A program made the position numbers and the translations under genes. From positions 347,170 to 411,169 of the forward strand of contig NZ_CP136760.1 of NCBI RefSeq assembly GCF_032931615.1: a DNA stretch of 64,000 nt. Direction: 5' to 3'. This document shows positions 20,059 to 28,280 of this stretch, one piece after another. Origin of the DNA: Palleronia sp. LCG004. GTDB taxonomy: Bacteria > Pseudomonadota > Alphaproteobacteria > Rhodobacterales > Rhodobacteraceae. Below the pieces are notes generated by a model. The model searched no databases and was not told the origin of the DNA. It worked only from the letters and a program-made list of their open reading frames with translations. The first letter of the stretch is position 1; each line of letters starts with the position of its first letter.

Positions 20059-20084
20059 GGCCTTCCCCCGGGGAAGGCCGTTTT
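20059..20084 (+). terminator. Terminator-like hairpin ahead of the HD-GYP gene
   Basis: A 21-base perfect palindromic sequence (GGCCTTCC arm, GGAAGGCC complement) followed by GTTTT. It has the shape of a Rho-independent terminator reading rightward, but no gene ends here. It could end a small RNA encoded upstream or act as an attenuator of the HD-GYP gene. Confidence 0.55.
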
Positions 20085-20100
20085 CGTGGGCGTCGTCGGG

Positions 20101-21477
20101 ATGAAACATTTTGCAGATTTCCGGCCGCACGATCGCTGGCCGGACGGGCTGGGCACGCTTCGGCTGTCGGAACTTCTGGGATCGCTCAGCCACGCGCTCG
20201 ACGCCACCGAAGGGCAGCCCGCCGGTCATGCGATCCGCGTGACGGCAATCGGCGACGAGATCGGATGCCGTCTGGGCCTTCCCGTGGAGGAGCGTCACGA
20301 TCTCTACTACACACTGTTGCTGAAGGACCTGGGCTGCTCCTCCAACGCCGCGCGGATCTGCGAGCTGTATCTCGCCGACGACATGGAGTTCAAACAGGCC
20401 TTCAAGCTGATCGACGGCACGACGCGATCGGCGCTGCACTTCCTGCTCCGCGAAACGGCGCGGGGGAATTCGACGATCCGGCGCGCGAAGACGCTGATCT
20501 CGGTGATCCGGAATGCAGGGCCCATCGTGGACGAGCTGATCGAGACGCGATGCCAGCAGGGGTCCTCCATCGCATGCACGATGGGGTTCTCGGATCGGGT
20601 CGCGCGCGGCATCCATGCGCTCGACGAACACTGGGACGGCTCCGGGCGGCCCGAGCATTTGTCGGGAGAGGAGATCCCGCTCGGCGCGCGCATCGCGCTG
20701 GTCGCGCAGGTGGCTGACGTGTTCATGCAATCGGGTGGTATCGACAATGCGATCGACGAGATTTCGAGCCGCAGCGGAACCTGGTTCGATCCAGCCGTCG
20801 CTCGGGTCGCCGTCGCGGTCCTGAAGGATCCGTCCCTGCGCGCGCGGCTCGCCGCCCCGGACCTTGCGCGTGCCGTCTTCTCGAACCCGGCCGTGATCGG
20901 GGCGGCGGACCTCACCGACGACAAGATGGACCGCATCATCGCGGGGTTCTCGAAGGTCATCGACGCCAAGAGCCCCTTCACCAACAACCATTCGCAACGC
21001 GTGGCGGGATATGTCGATCGCGTGACGGCCACGCTCGGATACGACGGACACTGCCGCGCCTGGATGCGCCGCTCGGCCCTGCTCCACGATATCGGGAAGC
21101 TCGGGGTGCCGAACCGCATCCTCGACAAGCCCGGCAAGCTCGACACCGGCGAGCGCAGGGTGATCGAGTCCCATACGCTGATCGGGCGGAAGATCCTCGG
21201 CAAGATCGGCGTCTTCGCGCGGTCGGCGCACCTGGCCGAGGCGCATCACGAACGGCTCGACGGGATGGGATACCCCTACAGGCTGGGCGCGAACGACCTG
21301 ACGCTCGACGTCCGGGTCCTGACGGTCACGGATATCTACGACGCCCTGTCGGCCGAGCGCCCCTACAAGCCCGCGCTGCCGCGCGAGCGCGTGCACGAGA
21401 TCATGTCCGGGATGGTCGGAACGTCGATCGACGGCATGTGCTACGACGCGCTGACAAGCGCGATTGCCGGGGACTAG
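20101..21477 (+). CDS. HD-GYP domain phosphodiesterase with a degenerate N-terminal HD domain
   Basis: A 458-residue cytoplasmic protein. The C-terminal domain (about 285-450) is a full HD-GYP: HSQRV, LLHDIGKLG, SHTLIGRKIL, AHHERLDGMGYP and DIYDALSAERPYK, as in cyclic-di-GMP phosphodiesterases. The N-terminal half (about 40-240) repeats the layout (AGHAIRV, LLKDLGC, EHWDGSGRP, QVADVF), but the HD pair is replaced by KD, so it is probably non-catalytic. The ATG lacks a good ribosome site; a GTG five codons earlier behind GGAAGG, overlapping the hairpin, is a real alternative. Confidence 0.88.
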   Translation: MKHFADFRPHDRWPDGLGTLRLSELLGSLSHALDATEGQPAGHAIRVTAIGDEIGCRLGLPVEERHDLYYTLLLKDLGCSSNAARICELYLADDMEFKQAFKLIDGTTRSALHFLLRETARGNSTIRRAKTLISVIRNAGPIVDELIETRCQQGSSIACTMGFSDRVARGIHALDEHWDGSGRPEHLSGEEIPLGARIALVAQVADVFMQSGGIDNAIDEISSRSGTWFDPAVARVAVAVLKDPSLRARLAAPDLARAVFSNPAVIGAADLTDDKMDRIIAGFSKVIDAKSPFTNNHSQRVAGYVDRVTATLGYDGHCRAWMRRSALLHDIGKLGVPNRILDKPGKLDTGERRVIESHTLIGRKILGKIGVFARSAHLAEAHHERLDGMGYPYRLGANDLTLDVRVLTVTDIYDALSAERPYKPALPRERVHEIMSGMVGTSIDGMCYDALTSAIAGD

Positions 21478-21508
21478 CCTCCGGATCTGCGCCACCATCG
21501 CGCCTGAA

Positions 21509-21523
21509 ACCCCGCGTCGGGGT
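21509..21523 (+). terminator. Weak terminator-like hairpin after the HD-GYP gene
   Basis: Stem ACCCCG-CGT-CGGGGT 31 bp after the stop, with a second small stem nearby. There is no T-run, so this is a candidate only. Confidence 0.35.
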
Positions 21524-21722
21524 CGAGGCATCTGCCGCCTCCGGCAGGCATGACGGCAACCCGATCCTCGCGCCGGTTCCAGCCTGCCCGCTTTTCGACC
21601 CATCCGCCCAATCTTTGGGCTGTCGCTCCCGGGTGCCGCGCCGTGGGCACGCCGCCGCGTTGACCTCGCGTCGCGGCGGGCGTCACTGGCTGCGACGCGG
21701 GAAGGCCGACCGAGGGGACGGG

Positions 21723-22547
21723 ATGGGCGAATACAAGACTTACCGATCCGACCACAGGCTCGCCGAGCGTGCAGCCCCCGTTCCGGGCCGTCACGCGGAC
21801 CGCGCGATCCTCGTGACCGGCGGAGCGAGCGGGATCGGCCATGCGGTGGCCGGGCGGCTCGTGGCCGAGGGCGCACGCGTGATGATCGCCGACCTCGCCA
21901 CGGACCAGCTCGACGAGATCGCCGGAAAGCTGGGTGCCGCGGCGATCGCCTGCGACGTGTCGGACCCCGACGCGACGGGGCCCGCGATGGCAAAGGTCGC
22001 AGAGAGGCTCGGGCCGCTCGACGGCCTCGTCAACTGCGCCGCGGTGGTGCGCCATTGCGATCCGCTCGAGATTTCCCGCGCGGATTGGGAGATGCAATAC
22101 AGGGTCAACGTCTTCGGTGCCTACGACATGGCCGTCGCCGCGGCCAAGGCGATGATCGCCGCCGAGAAGCCCGGCGCGATCGTCACCCTCGCCTCAGAGG
22201 CGGGCAAGAAGGGCCATCTCGACAGCCTCGCCTATTCCAGCTCGAAGGCGGCCGTGATCTCGTGGACGCGCATCCTCGCCGCGCGGCTCGCCCCCTACGA
22301 CATCAACGTCAACTGCGTCTGCCCCGGCGGCGTGGCCACGCCGATGCTGCGGCAGGTGGCGGCCGATTACGGCAAGGTGACGGGCGAGGACCCCGAGAGC
22401 GTCTTCGCCCAGATGACGATGCCGCAGCTCGGCCGCCATATCGCCCCGGCCGAGGTCGCGGCCGTGATCTCGTTCCTTCTCGGCGACGACGCCATTCTGG
22501 TGCGCGGACAGGCGATCAACGCCGATGCGGGCGACACCCCCTACTGA
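21723..22547 (+). CDS. Short-chain dehydrogenase/reductase
   Basis: A 274-residue classical SDR. The cofactor motif TGGASGIG is near residue 37, preceded by an extra 25-residue N-terminal segment, with NCAA near 106, the active-site Ser in LASEAG and YSSSK as the YxxxK pair. The ATG follows GAGGGGACGGG. It lies 24 bp ahead of the BMP-family binding-protein gene, so it is likely the first gene of the nucleoside operon and may oxidise a sugar moiety released inside the cell. The substrate cannot be read from sequence. Confidence 0.85.
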   Translation: MGEYKTYRSDHRLAERAAPVPGRHADRAILVTGGASGIGHAVAGRLVAEGARVMIADLATDQLDEIAGKLGAAAIACDVSDPDATGPAMAKVAERLGPLDGLVNCAAVVRHCDPLEISRADWEMQYRVNVFGAYDMAVAAAKAMIAAEKPGAIVTLASEAGKKGHLDSLAYSSSKAAVISWTRILAARLAPYDINVNCVCPGGVATPMLRQVAADYGKVTGEDPESVFAQMTMPQLGRHIAPAEVAAVISFLLGDDAILVRGQAINADAGDTPY

Positions 22548-22571
22548 TCTCGATCCGGAGAAGAGACGACA

Positions 22572-23573
22572 ATGACATCCAGGATACTTGCCGCCACGCT
22601 CGCGCTTATCGCGACACCGCTCGCCGCCCAGGATTACCGGAGCGTGATATACGTCTCGCCCAACCCGGTCGGCATCAACGACTTCCTGCAGCTCGGGGCC
22701 GACGGCACGCGCCGCATCGCCGAGGAGATGGGCCTCGAGGCCAAGATCTACGAAAGCTCCGATCCGACGGTGAAGCTGCAGAACCTCGAAGCCGCGGCGC
22801 GCGAGGCCGACATCGTCGTCGTCATCACCTTCGAGTTCGACGAGATCCTGACCGAGATCGCCACCGAGCATCCCGAAACGGCCTTCCTGCAGGTCGACAG
22901 CTGCGCGCCCGACGCGCCCGAGAACGTCCATTGCTCGGTCTTCCGCGAACACGAAACCGCGTTCCTCGCGGGGGCCGAGGCGGCGCTGACGTCCGAAACG
23001 GGGACGATCGGTGCCATCGGCGCGGTCGATATCCCCTTCATCCACCGCTACACGGATGCCTTCATCGCCGGCGCACGCCACGCGGTGCCCGACATCGACG
23101 TGGCGCCGACCCTCTGGATCGGGGGCGACAATCCCTTCGCCGATCCCGCGCGCGGACAGCAGCGGGCGACCATCATGGCATCGGGCGGGGCCGACCGGAT
23201 CCTGACCGCCGCCTCCGGCACCAATGGCGGCGTGTTCCGCGCGCTCGAGGACTTCCCCGGCGCGGCGGGCTTCGGCGTCGACGTGAACCAGTGCCTTCAG
23301 GCACCCGGAACCGTCATGGACAACATCGAGAAGAACACCGACGTCGTGATCGAGATGGGCGTGCGCGGCATCATCGAAGGCACGCAGCCCGCCCTCGTGG
23401 CGCTCGGCCTTGCCGATGACGGCATGACGCTGACCGGGCTCGAACCGGGGGTCGAGGACAGCGAGTGCCTCATCGCCGAGTATCCCGAGGTCATCGAACA
23501 GGTCGCGGCCCTTCGCGACGCCATCGTCGCGGGCGAGATCGAGGTCGCCGATCCGATGCAGATGGCGCGCTAG
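22572..23573 (+). CDS. BMP-family ABC transporter binding protein
   Basis: A 333-residue periplasmic protein with a short signal peptide (MTSRILAATLALIATPLAAQ). The BMP/PnrA fold is recognisable from GINDFLQLGADGTRR, the VVVITFEFDE strand, FREHETAFLAGAEAA and GTIGAIGAVDIPFIHRYTDA. Members bind purine or pyrimidine nucleosides. The transporter and nucleoside hydrolase downstream support a nucleoside or nucleoside-like ligand. It is probably not lipid-anchored because no lipobox Cys is present. Confidence 0.9.
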   Translation: MTSRILAATLALIATPLAAQDYRSVIYVSPNPVGINDFLQLGADGTRRIAEEMGLEAKIYESSDPTVKLQNLEAAAREADIVVVITFEFDEILTEIATEHPETAFLQVDSCAPDAPENVHCSVFREHETAFLAGAEAALTSETGTIGAIGAVDIPFIHRYTDAFIAGARHAVPDIDVAPTLWIGGDNPFADPARGQQRATIMASGGADRILTAASGTNGGVFRALEDFPGAAGFGVDVNQCLQAPGTVMDNIEKNTDVVIEMGVRGIIEGTQPALVALGLADDGMTLTGLEPGVEDSECLIAEYPEVIEQVAALRDAIVAGEIEVADPMQMAR

Positions 23574-23587
23574 CGCGGATCGCGGCG

Positions 23588-25099
23588 ATGAACTGGGAGA
23601 TCGAGACCGTCGGGCTGACCAAGCGGTTCGGAGCGCTGACGGCCACCGATCATGTCGACCTGCGCGTCGCCCGTGCCGAGGTTCACGCGGTCATGGGCGA
23701 GAACGGCGCGGGCAAGTCGACGCTGATGTCGATGCTCTACGGTCTCGTCGCACCGGACGAGGGCGAGATCGTGATCGACGGGCGGCAGGTCCGCTTCGGC
23801 TCGGCGCTCGATGCGATCGACCACGGGCTCGGCATGGTGCACCAGGCCTTCAAGCTGTTCGAGGATCTGACCGTCTGGGAGAACGTCGTCATGGGGGCCG
23901 AGCCGCGACGCCGCGGGTTTCTCGACCGGGGACGCGCGATCGCGGCGGTGCGCGCGCTGACCGAGCGTTACGACCTGCGGGTCGACGTGACGCGCCGGGT
24001 CCGCGAGCTTTCGGTCGGCATCCGCCAGCGGGTCGAGATCCTCAAGGCGCTCTATCGCGATGCCCGCATCCTGATCCTGGACGAGCCCACCGCCGTCCTC
24101 ACCCCGCAGGAACGCGACGGCCTCTTCGGCGTCATCCGGACGCTGCGGGCGGACGGGCGGACGATCCTCTTCGTCACGCACAAGCTGCACGAGGTGATGG
24201 AGATCACAGACAATGTGAGCGTGCTGCGCCACGGCAAGCTGGTCGCGCGGATGAAGACGCGCGAGAGCAGCCCCGAAGCCATCATCGGCGCGATGACCGG
24301 CCGGTCGGTCAATCTCGACGTCGCCAAGGCACCGGCGCGTCCCGGACAGGTGGTCTTGAAGCTCGACCGCGTCTCGGTCGGCGCGGGGCCCAAGCCTGTC
24401 GTCGACGCGGTGTCCTTCGAGGTGCGCGCGGGCGAGATCGTCGGCATCGCGGGCGTCGCCGGCAACGGCCAGAGCGAGCTGATCGAGGCGGTCGCGGGCC
24501 TGCGCGCCGCATCCGGCCGCATCGCGCTGAAGGATCGCGACCTCGGAGGGCTCGACGTGGCCGGACGCCGCCGCGCGGGGCTGGCCTACATCCCCGAGGA
24601 TCGCGCCACGACCGGCACGGCGGCCGGGGCCAGCGCCGCCGAGAACATGCTGATGGGCCGTCAGGACGATCCGTCGCTGGTGCGCGGGCCGCTTTTGAAC
24701 GAGACCGCCATCGCGGCCCATTCAAGGCACCTCATCGCAACGAACGACATCCGCATCCCGTCGGAGCGGAGCGACGTGGCGACGCTGTCGGGCGGCAACC
24801 TGCAGAAGGTCGTCATCGCGCGCGAGCTCGACCGCGGCGCGCCGCTTCTGATCGCCGAGCAGCCGACGCGCGGCGTCGATGTAGGCGCGATCGAGGCGAT
24901 CCATGCGCGCCTTGTGGCCGAGCGTGACGCGGGCCGCGCGATCCTGCTGGTCTCGGCCGAGATGTCCGAGATCCTCGGGCTCTCGGACCGGATCCTCGTC
25001 ATGTACGAAGGCCGGATCCTTGCCGATATTCCCGCCGGAACGGCGAGCGAGGCGCAACTCGGCCTGCTGATGGCCGGTCGTGCGGAACCCGCGGCATGA
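23588..25099 (+). CDS. Nucleoside-type ABC transporter ATPase (two nucleotide-binding domains)
   Basis: A 503-residue double ATPase. Domain 1 has Walker A GENGAGKST, DEPTAVLTP and an H-loop in FVTHKLHE, with a slightly altered signature LSVGIRQR. Domain 2 has a degenerate Walker A (GVAGNGQSE) but a good signature LSGGNLQK and EQPTRGVD, the normal asymmetry of the RbsA/YufO group. It energises the two permeases encoded immediately downstream. Confidence 0.93.
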   Translation: MNWEIETVGLTKRFGALTATDHVDLRVARAEVHAVMGENGAGKSTLMSMLYGLVAPDEGEIVIDGRQVRFGSALDAIDHGLGMVHQAFKLFEDLTVWENVVMGAEPRRRGFLDRGRAIAAVRALTERYDLRVDVTRRVRELSVGIRQRVEILKALYRDARILILDEPTAVLTPQERDGLFGVIRTLRADGRTILFVTHKLHEVMEITDNVSVLRHGKLVARMKTRESSPEAIIGAMTGRSVNLDVAKAPARPGQVVLKLDRVSVGAGPKPVVDAVSFEVRAGEIVGIAGVAGNGQSELIEAVAGLRAASGRIALKDRDLGGLDVAGRRRAGLAYIPEDRATTGTAAGASAAENMLMGRQDDPSLVRGPLLNETAIAAHSRHLIATNDIRIPSERSDVATLSGGNLQKVVIARELDRGAPLLIAEQPTRGVDVGAIEAIHARLVAERDAGRAILLVSAEMSEILGLSDRILVMYEGRILADIPAGTASEAQLGLLMAGRAEPAA

Positions 25100-26133
25100 A
25101 GGCCGCGCTCGAGATCCTGCGACCCGGTCCCGTCGCGCTCGCCGTCCTGTCGGGCCTCGTGATCGGCGCGCTCATGCTGCTCGCCTCGGGCGACGACCCC
25201 GTCGCGGCCTACCGGGAGATCGTCGAGGGGGCCTTCGCCCCGCGAAACTGGTCCAACACGCTCTCATGGGCCATCCCGCTCGTGGGCATGACGCTCGTCG
25301 CCGCGATCCCGCTGCGCGGTGGCATGGTCAATCTCGGCGGCGACGGCCAGATCGTGATCGGCGGTTTCGCCGGAGCGGTCGTGCCGGTCTACCTCGCCGA
25401 TCTACTGCCCCTGCCTGGCGTCCTGCTCATCTGCGCGGCGATGCTCTGCGCGATGCTGGCCGCGGGGCTCTGGGCTGCGCTCGCGGCCCTGGGCGAGACG
25501 CGGCTGGGCATCCCCATGCTCGTGACTTCCCTGCTGCTGTCCTATCCGGCCATCGGCATCACCTCATGGGCGACCGGCTTTCCGCTCCGCGACACCGCGA
25601 CCGGGCTGCCGCAGACCCGGGCGATCCCGGCCGCCGCCGAACTCCCCGACCTGCCCGGGCCGCTCAGCACGGGGCTCGTCCTCATGCTGATCGTGGTGGC
25701 GACCGTCATCTTCGTCGATCGCCGGACCGTCGCCGGATACGAGCTCAGGATGCGCGGGCTGAACCGTCGCTTCGCCGAATATGGCGGCGTCCGGACCGAA
25801 CGGCAGAGCATCGCCACGATGTTCGCGAGCGGGGCGATCGCGGGGCTGGTGGGCGCGATCGTGATCCTCGAGACGCATCACCGTTTCCAGAACGGCGCGC
25901 TCGTCTCGCCGGGCTACACCTGGTCGGGCCTGATGGCCGCGCTTCTGGCAGGGGGCAACCCGCTCAAGGCGGTGATCGCGGGCTTCTTCTTCGCCGCGTT
26001 GCAGACGGGCGGCTTCGCGATGCAGCGCGAGATCCAGGTCCCGCGCGTCCTGTCGATGGTGCTGCAGGCAATCATCATCCTCTTCGTCTCGCTTCGCTAC
26101 GGGACCGCGCGTCCGGGACGGCGCAAGCGATGA
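25096..26133 (+). CDS. Nucleoside-type ABC transporter permease 1 (YufP/NupB-like)
   Basis: A 345-residue membrane protein of the BPD_transp_2 type, starting in an ATGA overlap with the ATPase gene. It has about eight to ten hydrophobic helices and the family GGMVNLGGDGQIVIGG segment near residue 75 and AEYGG/VRTERQSIATMF near 230. It forms a heterodimer with the next protein. Confidence 0.92.
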   Translation: MKAALEILRPGPVALAVLSGLVIGALMLLASGDDPVAAYREIVEGAFAPRNWSNTLSWAIPLVGMTLVAAIPLRGGMVNLGGDGQIVIGGFAGAVVPVYLADLLPLPGVLLICAAMLCAMLAAGLWAALAALGETRLGIPMLVTSLLLSYPAIGITSWATGFPLRDTATGLPQTRAIPAAAELPDLPGPLSTGLVLMLIVVATVIFVDRRTVAGYELRMRGLNRRFAEYGGVRTERQSIATMFASGAIAGLVGAIVILETHHRFQNGALVSPGYTWSGLMAALLAGGNPLKAVIAGFFFAALQTGGFAMQREIQVPRVLSMVLQAIIILFVSLRYGTARPGRRKR

Positions 26134-27035
26134 ACATGCTCAACGCCTTCACCGTCAACGCCACCGTCCAGGGCATGACGCCGATCCTGCTGGCGGCGCT
26201 CGCGGGCGTGCTCTGCGGGCGTGTGGGCGTCTTCAATATCGCACTCGAAGGCAAGATCCTGATCGGGGCCTTCTTCGCCATCGCCGGAAGCTTCTACACC
26301 GGATCGGCGCTCGGCGGCATCGCGGCGGGCATGCTCGCCACCATGATCTTCGCCTCGATCCTCGCGCTCGGCGTGACGCGGTTCGGCGGCGACAGCATCG
26401 TGATCTGCATCGGAATGAACCTCCTGGCCTCGGGGCTGACCGCCTACCTCCTGGGGCAGATGTTCGGGCAGTCGGGCGTGTTCTCCGATCCCGCCATCGC
26501 CGAGCTCGACCGCATCGTCATTCCGCAGATCGCGACCGTTCCCTGGATCGGCTGGATTCTGTCGCGGCAGACGCCGATCACCTACGCCTCATGGGTGCTG
26601 GTCCTCGTCATCGCTGTCATTCTCTTTCGCACGCCCCTCGGGCTGCGGCTTCGCGGGATCGGGCAGAACCCCGACGCCGCGCGCACCCTCGGCATCGACG
26701 TCGACCGGACGAAGTTCTGGACCGTGATCGTCGCGGGCGCGCTCTGCGGCCTCGCGGGCGCGCAGCTTTCGATCGGAACGGTCGGCATCTTCGCCGAGGA
26801 CATGAGCGCGGGGCGCGGCTGGATCGCGGTCGTGGCCGTGATGCTGGCGCGGGACAATCCGATCTGGGCGGCGGCGGTCTGCCTCGTCTTCGCCTTTGCC
26901 GACACGCTGTCGGTACAGCTTCAGGCGCAGGGGCTCCCGAACCAGCTGACCGACACGGTGCCCTACGTCATCACGCTCGCCGCGCTGGTGCTGGGGGCCC
27001 TGCGCGGACGACGCCGGCGACTGGCGCCGGCCTGA
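26130..27035 (+). CDS. Nucleoside-type ABC transporter permease 2 (YufQ/NupC-like)
   Basis: A 301-residue membrane protein whose ATG overlaps the previous stop. The family signature GVFNIALEGKILIGAFF is near residue 34 and GLRLRGIGQNPDAARTLGID near 170. Multiple hydrophobic helices span the rest. Together with the upstream permease it forms the nucleoside channel. Confidence 0.92.
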   Translation: MNMLNAFTVNATVQGMTPILLAALAGVLCGRVGVFNIALEGKILIGAFFAIAGSFYTGSALGGIAAGMLATMIFASILALGVTRFGGDSIVICIGMNLLASGLTAYLLGQMFGQSGVFSDPAIAELDRIVIPQIATVPWIGWILSRQTPITYASWVLVLVIAVILFRTPLGLRLRGIGQNPDAARTLGIDVDRTKFWTVIVAGALCGLAGAQLSIGTVGIFAEDMSAGRGWIAVVAVMLARDNPIWAAAVCLVFAFADTLSVQLQAQGLPNQLTDTVPYVITLAALVLGALRGRRRRLAPA

Positions 27036-27049
27036 ATTAAGGACAAGGA

Positions 27050-27994
27050 ATGACACGCAAGATCCTGATGGATGTCGATACCGGCATCGACGACGCGCTC
27101 GCCATCTACTACGCGCTGCGCCATCCCGAACTCGACCCGGTGGGCTTCACCTGCGTCTACGGCAATACCGATGTCGAGATCGCGACCGCGAACACCTTGC
27201 GCATCCTCGATCTCGCGGGCCGCGCGGACATTCCCGTGGCGGCCGGCGCGGCGCGCTCGCTCATCAATCCCTATACGCGCGAGGCCGATTTCGTCCATGG
27301 CGGCAACGGCCTCGGCGATGTCGACCTGCCCGAGCCCTCGGCGACCGCCACCGACGAACATGCCGCCGACTTCATCATCCGCACGATCAAGGAGATGCCG
27401 GGAGAGATCACGCTCTGCCCCGTCGGGCCGATGACGAACGTGGGCATCGCGCTGGCCAAGGCACCCGAGATCGCGGGGCTGGTCGCATCGGTGATCGTGA
27501 TGGGATCGACCCTGTCGCATCCGGGCATCCAGGGCGTCGCACGTCCGATGGTGGACGCGAATTTCCACAACGACCCCGAAGCGGCGCATATCCTCATGCA
27601 ATCCGGCGCGCCGATCACGGTCGTGGGGATGGACGCCACGATGACCACGCTGATGTCGCGCGAGATGATGGCCGATATCGAGGCGAACGGCACCGATGCG
27701 TCGCGCATGCTGATGCGCATCGCCGAATTCTATGTCCGTTCCTACGAGACGATGCATCCCGGCATCGCGGGCTGCCCGCTGCACGACCCGCTTGCCGTGG
27801 CGGCCTGCCATGCCCCCGACCTCCTGCAGCTCGAACGGATGCGGATCGACATCGAGCTGTCGGGCCACCTGACCCGCGGACAGGCCATCCCGGATCGCCG
27901 CCCCGCCGGGCTCGCCCGTGCCAATTGCGCGGTCGCGACCGGGGTCGATGCCCCCCGCTTCGAGGCGATGTTCCACGAGACGATGCTTCTCTGA
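27050..27994 (+). CDS. Inosine-uridine-preferring-type nucleoside hydrolase
   Basis: A 314-residue enzyme that cleaves the N-glycosidic bond of ribonucleosides to free base and ribose. The calcium-binding N-terminus DVDTGIDDA is intact, as are the CVYGNTDVE loop, VHGGNGLGD, VGPMTNVGIAL and the late HDPLAVA with the metal-ligand Asp. The conserved Asn-His pair in MVDANFHNDPEA is typical. It ends the BMP transporter operon and acts in the cytoplasm on the imported nucleoside. Base preference is not evident. Confidence 0.93.
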   Translation: MTRKILMDVDTGIDDALAIYYALRHPELDPVGFTCVYGNTDVEIATANTLRILDLAGRADIPVAAGAARSLINPYTREADFVHGGNGLGDVDLPEPSATATDEHAADFIIRTIKEMPGEITLCPVGPMTNVGIALAKAPEIAGLVASVIVMGSTLSHPGIQGVARPMVDANFHNDPEAAHILMQSGAPITVVGMDATMTTLMSREMMADIEANGTDASRMLMRIAEFYVRSYETMHPGIAGCPLHDPLAVAACHAPDLLQLERMRIDIELSGHLTRGQAIPDRRPAGLARANCAVATGVDAPRFEAMFHETMLL

Positions 27995-28014
27995 GGTCGG
28001 AACGGCACCCGACC
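27995..28014 (+). terminator. Hairpin directly after the nucleoside hydrolase gene
   Basis: Stem GGTCGG with CCGACC around an 8-base loop, starting at the base after the stop codon. No T-run follows. It may close the nucleoside operon before the LacI promoter. Confidence 0.4.
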
Positions 28015-28255
28015 ACCGGTCCATCCCGAAGATGATCGCCGCCCTCTGCGGCGGTTGACGCCTCGCGGGCGATGGCCGGTGCTTCGCTCTCCGGCCACGA
28101 TCCAGCCCCTGAACCCGCAGCAACACCGCGCCCGGTCGTCAGGCCGGGCTGTTTGCCGTTTCCGGACGAACGGGCAAGGCCGTCTTTCCGGAGCGGTCGA
28201 ATTTTCGGCGAACCGACAGAAAGTTCTTGCAACGCTCCCGGCGATGTTGTGCGCT

Positions 28256-28271
28256 GGTAAAGCGGTTTACC
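28256..28271. promoter_or_regulatory. LacI-type operator of the lacI-ABC-BtpA-TenA operon
   Basis: GGTAAAGCGGTTTACC is a palindrome with 6-bp arms and the central CG typical of LacI/GalR operators. It ends 9 bp before the ATG of the LacI gene, so binding would block transcription of regulator and operon together. Confidence 0.7.
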
Positions 28272-28280
28272 GGGTGTGAA

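Larger units (their letters stand above)
19770..20100. other. 331-bp divergent intergenic region
   Basis: Between tctC and the HD-GYP gene. It contains the second CTACC/GGTAG palindrome at the tctC end and a strong hairpin with a short T-run 21 bp before the HD-GYP start. A stretch of less GC-rich DNA lies around 19915-19985. I see no protein-coding gene; a small RNA or an attenuated leader is possible. Confidence 0.6.
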
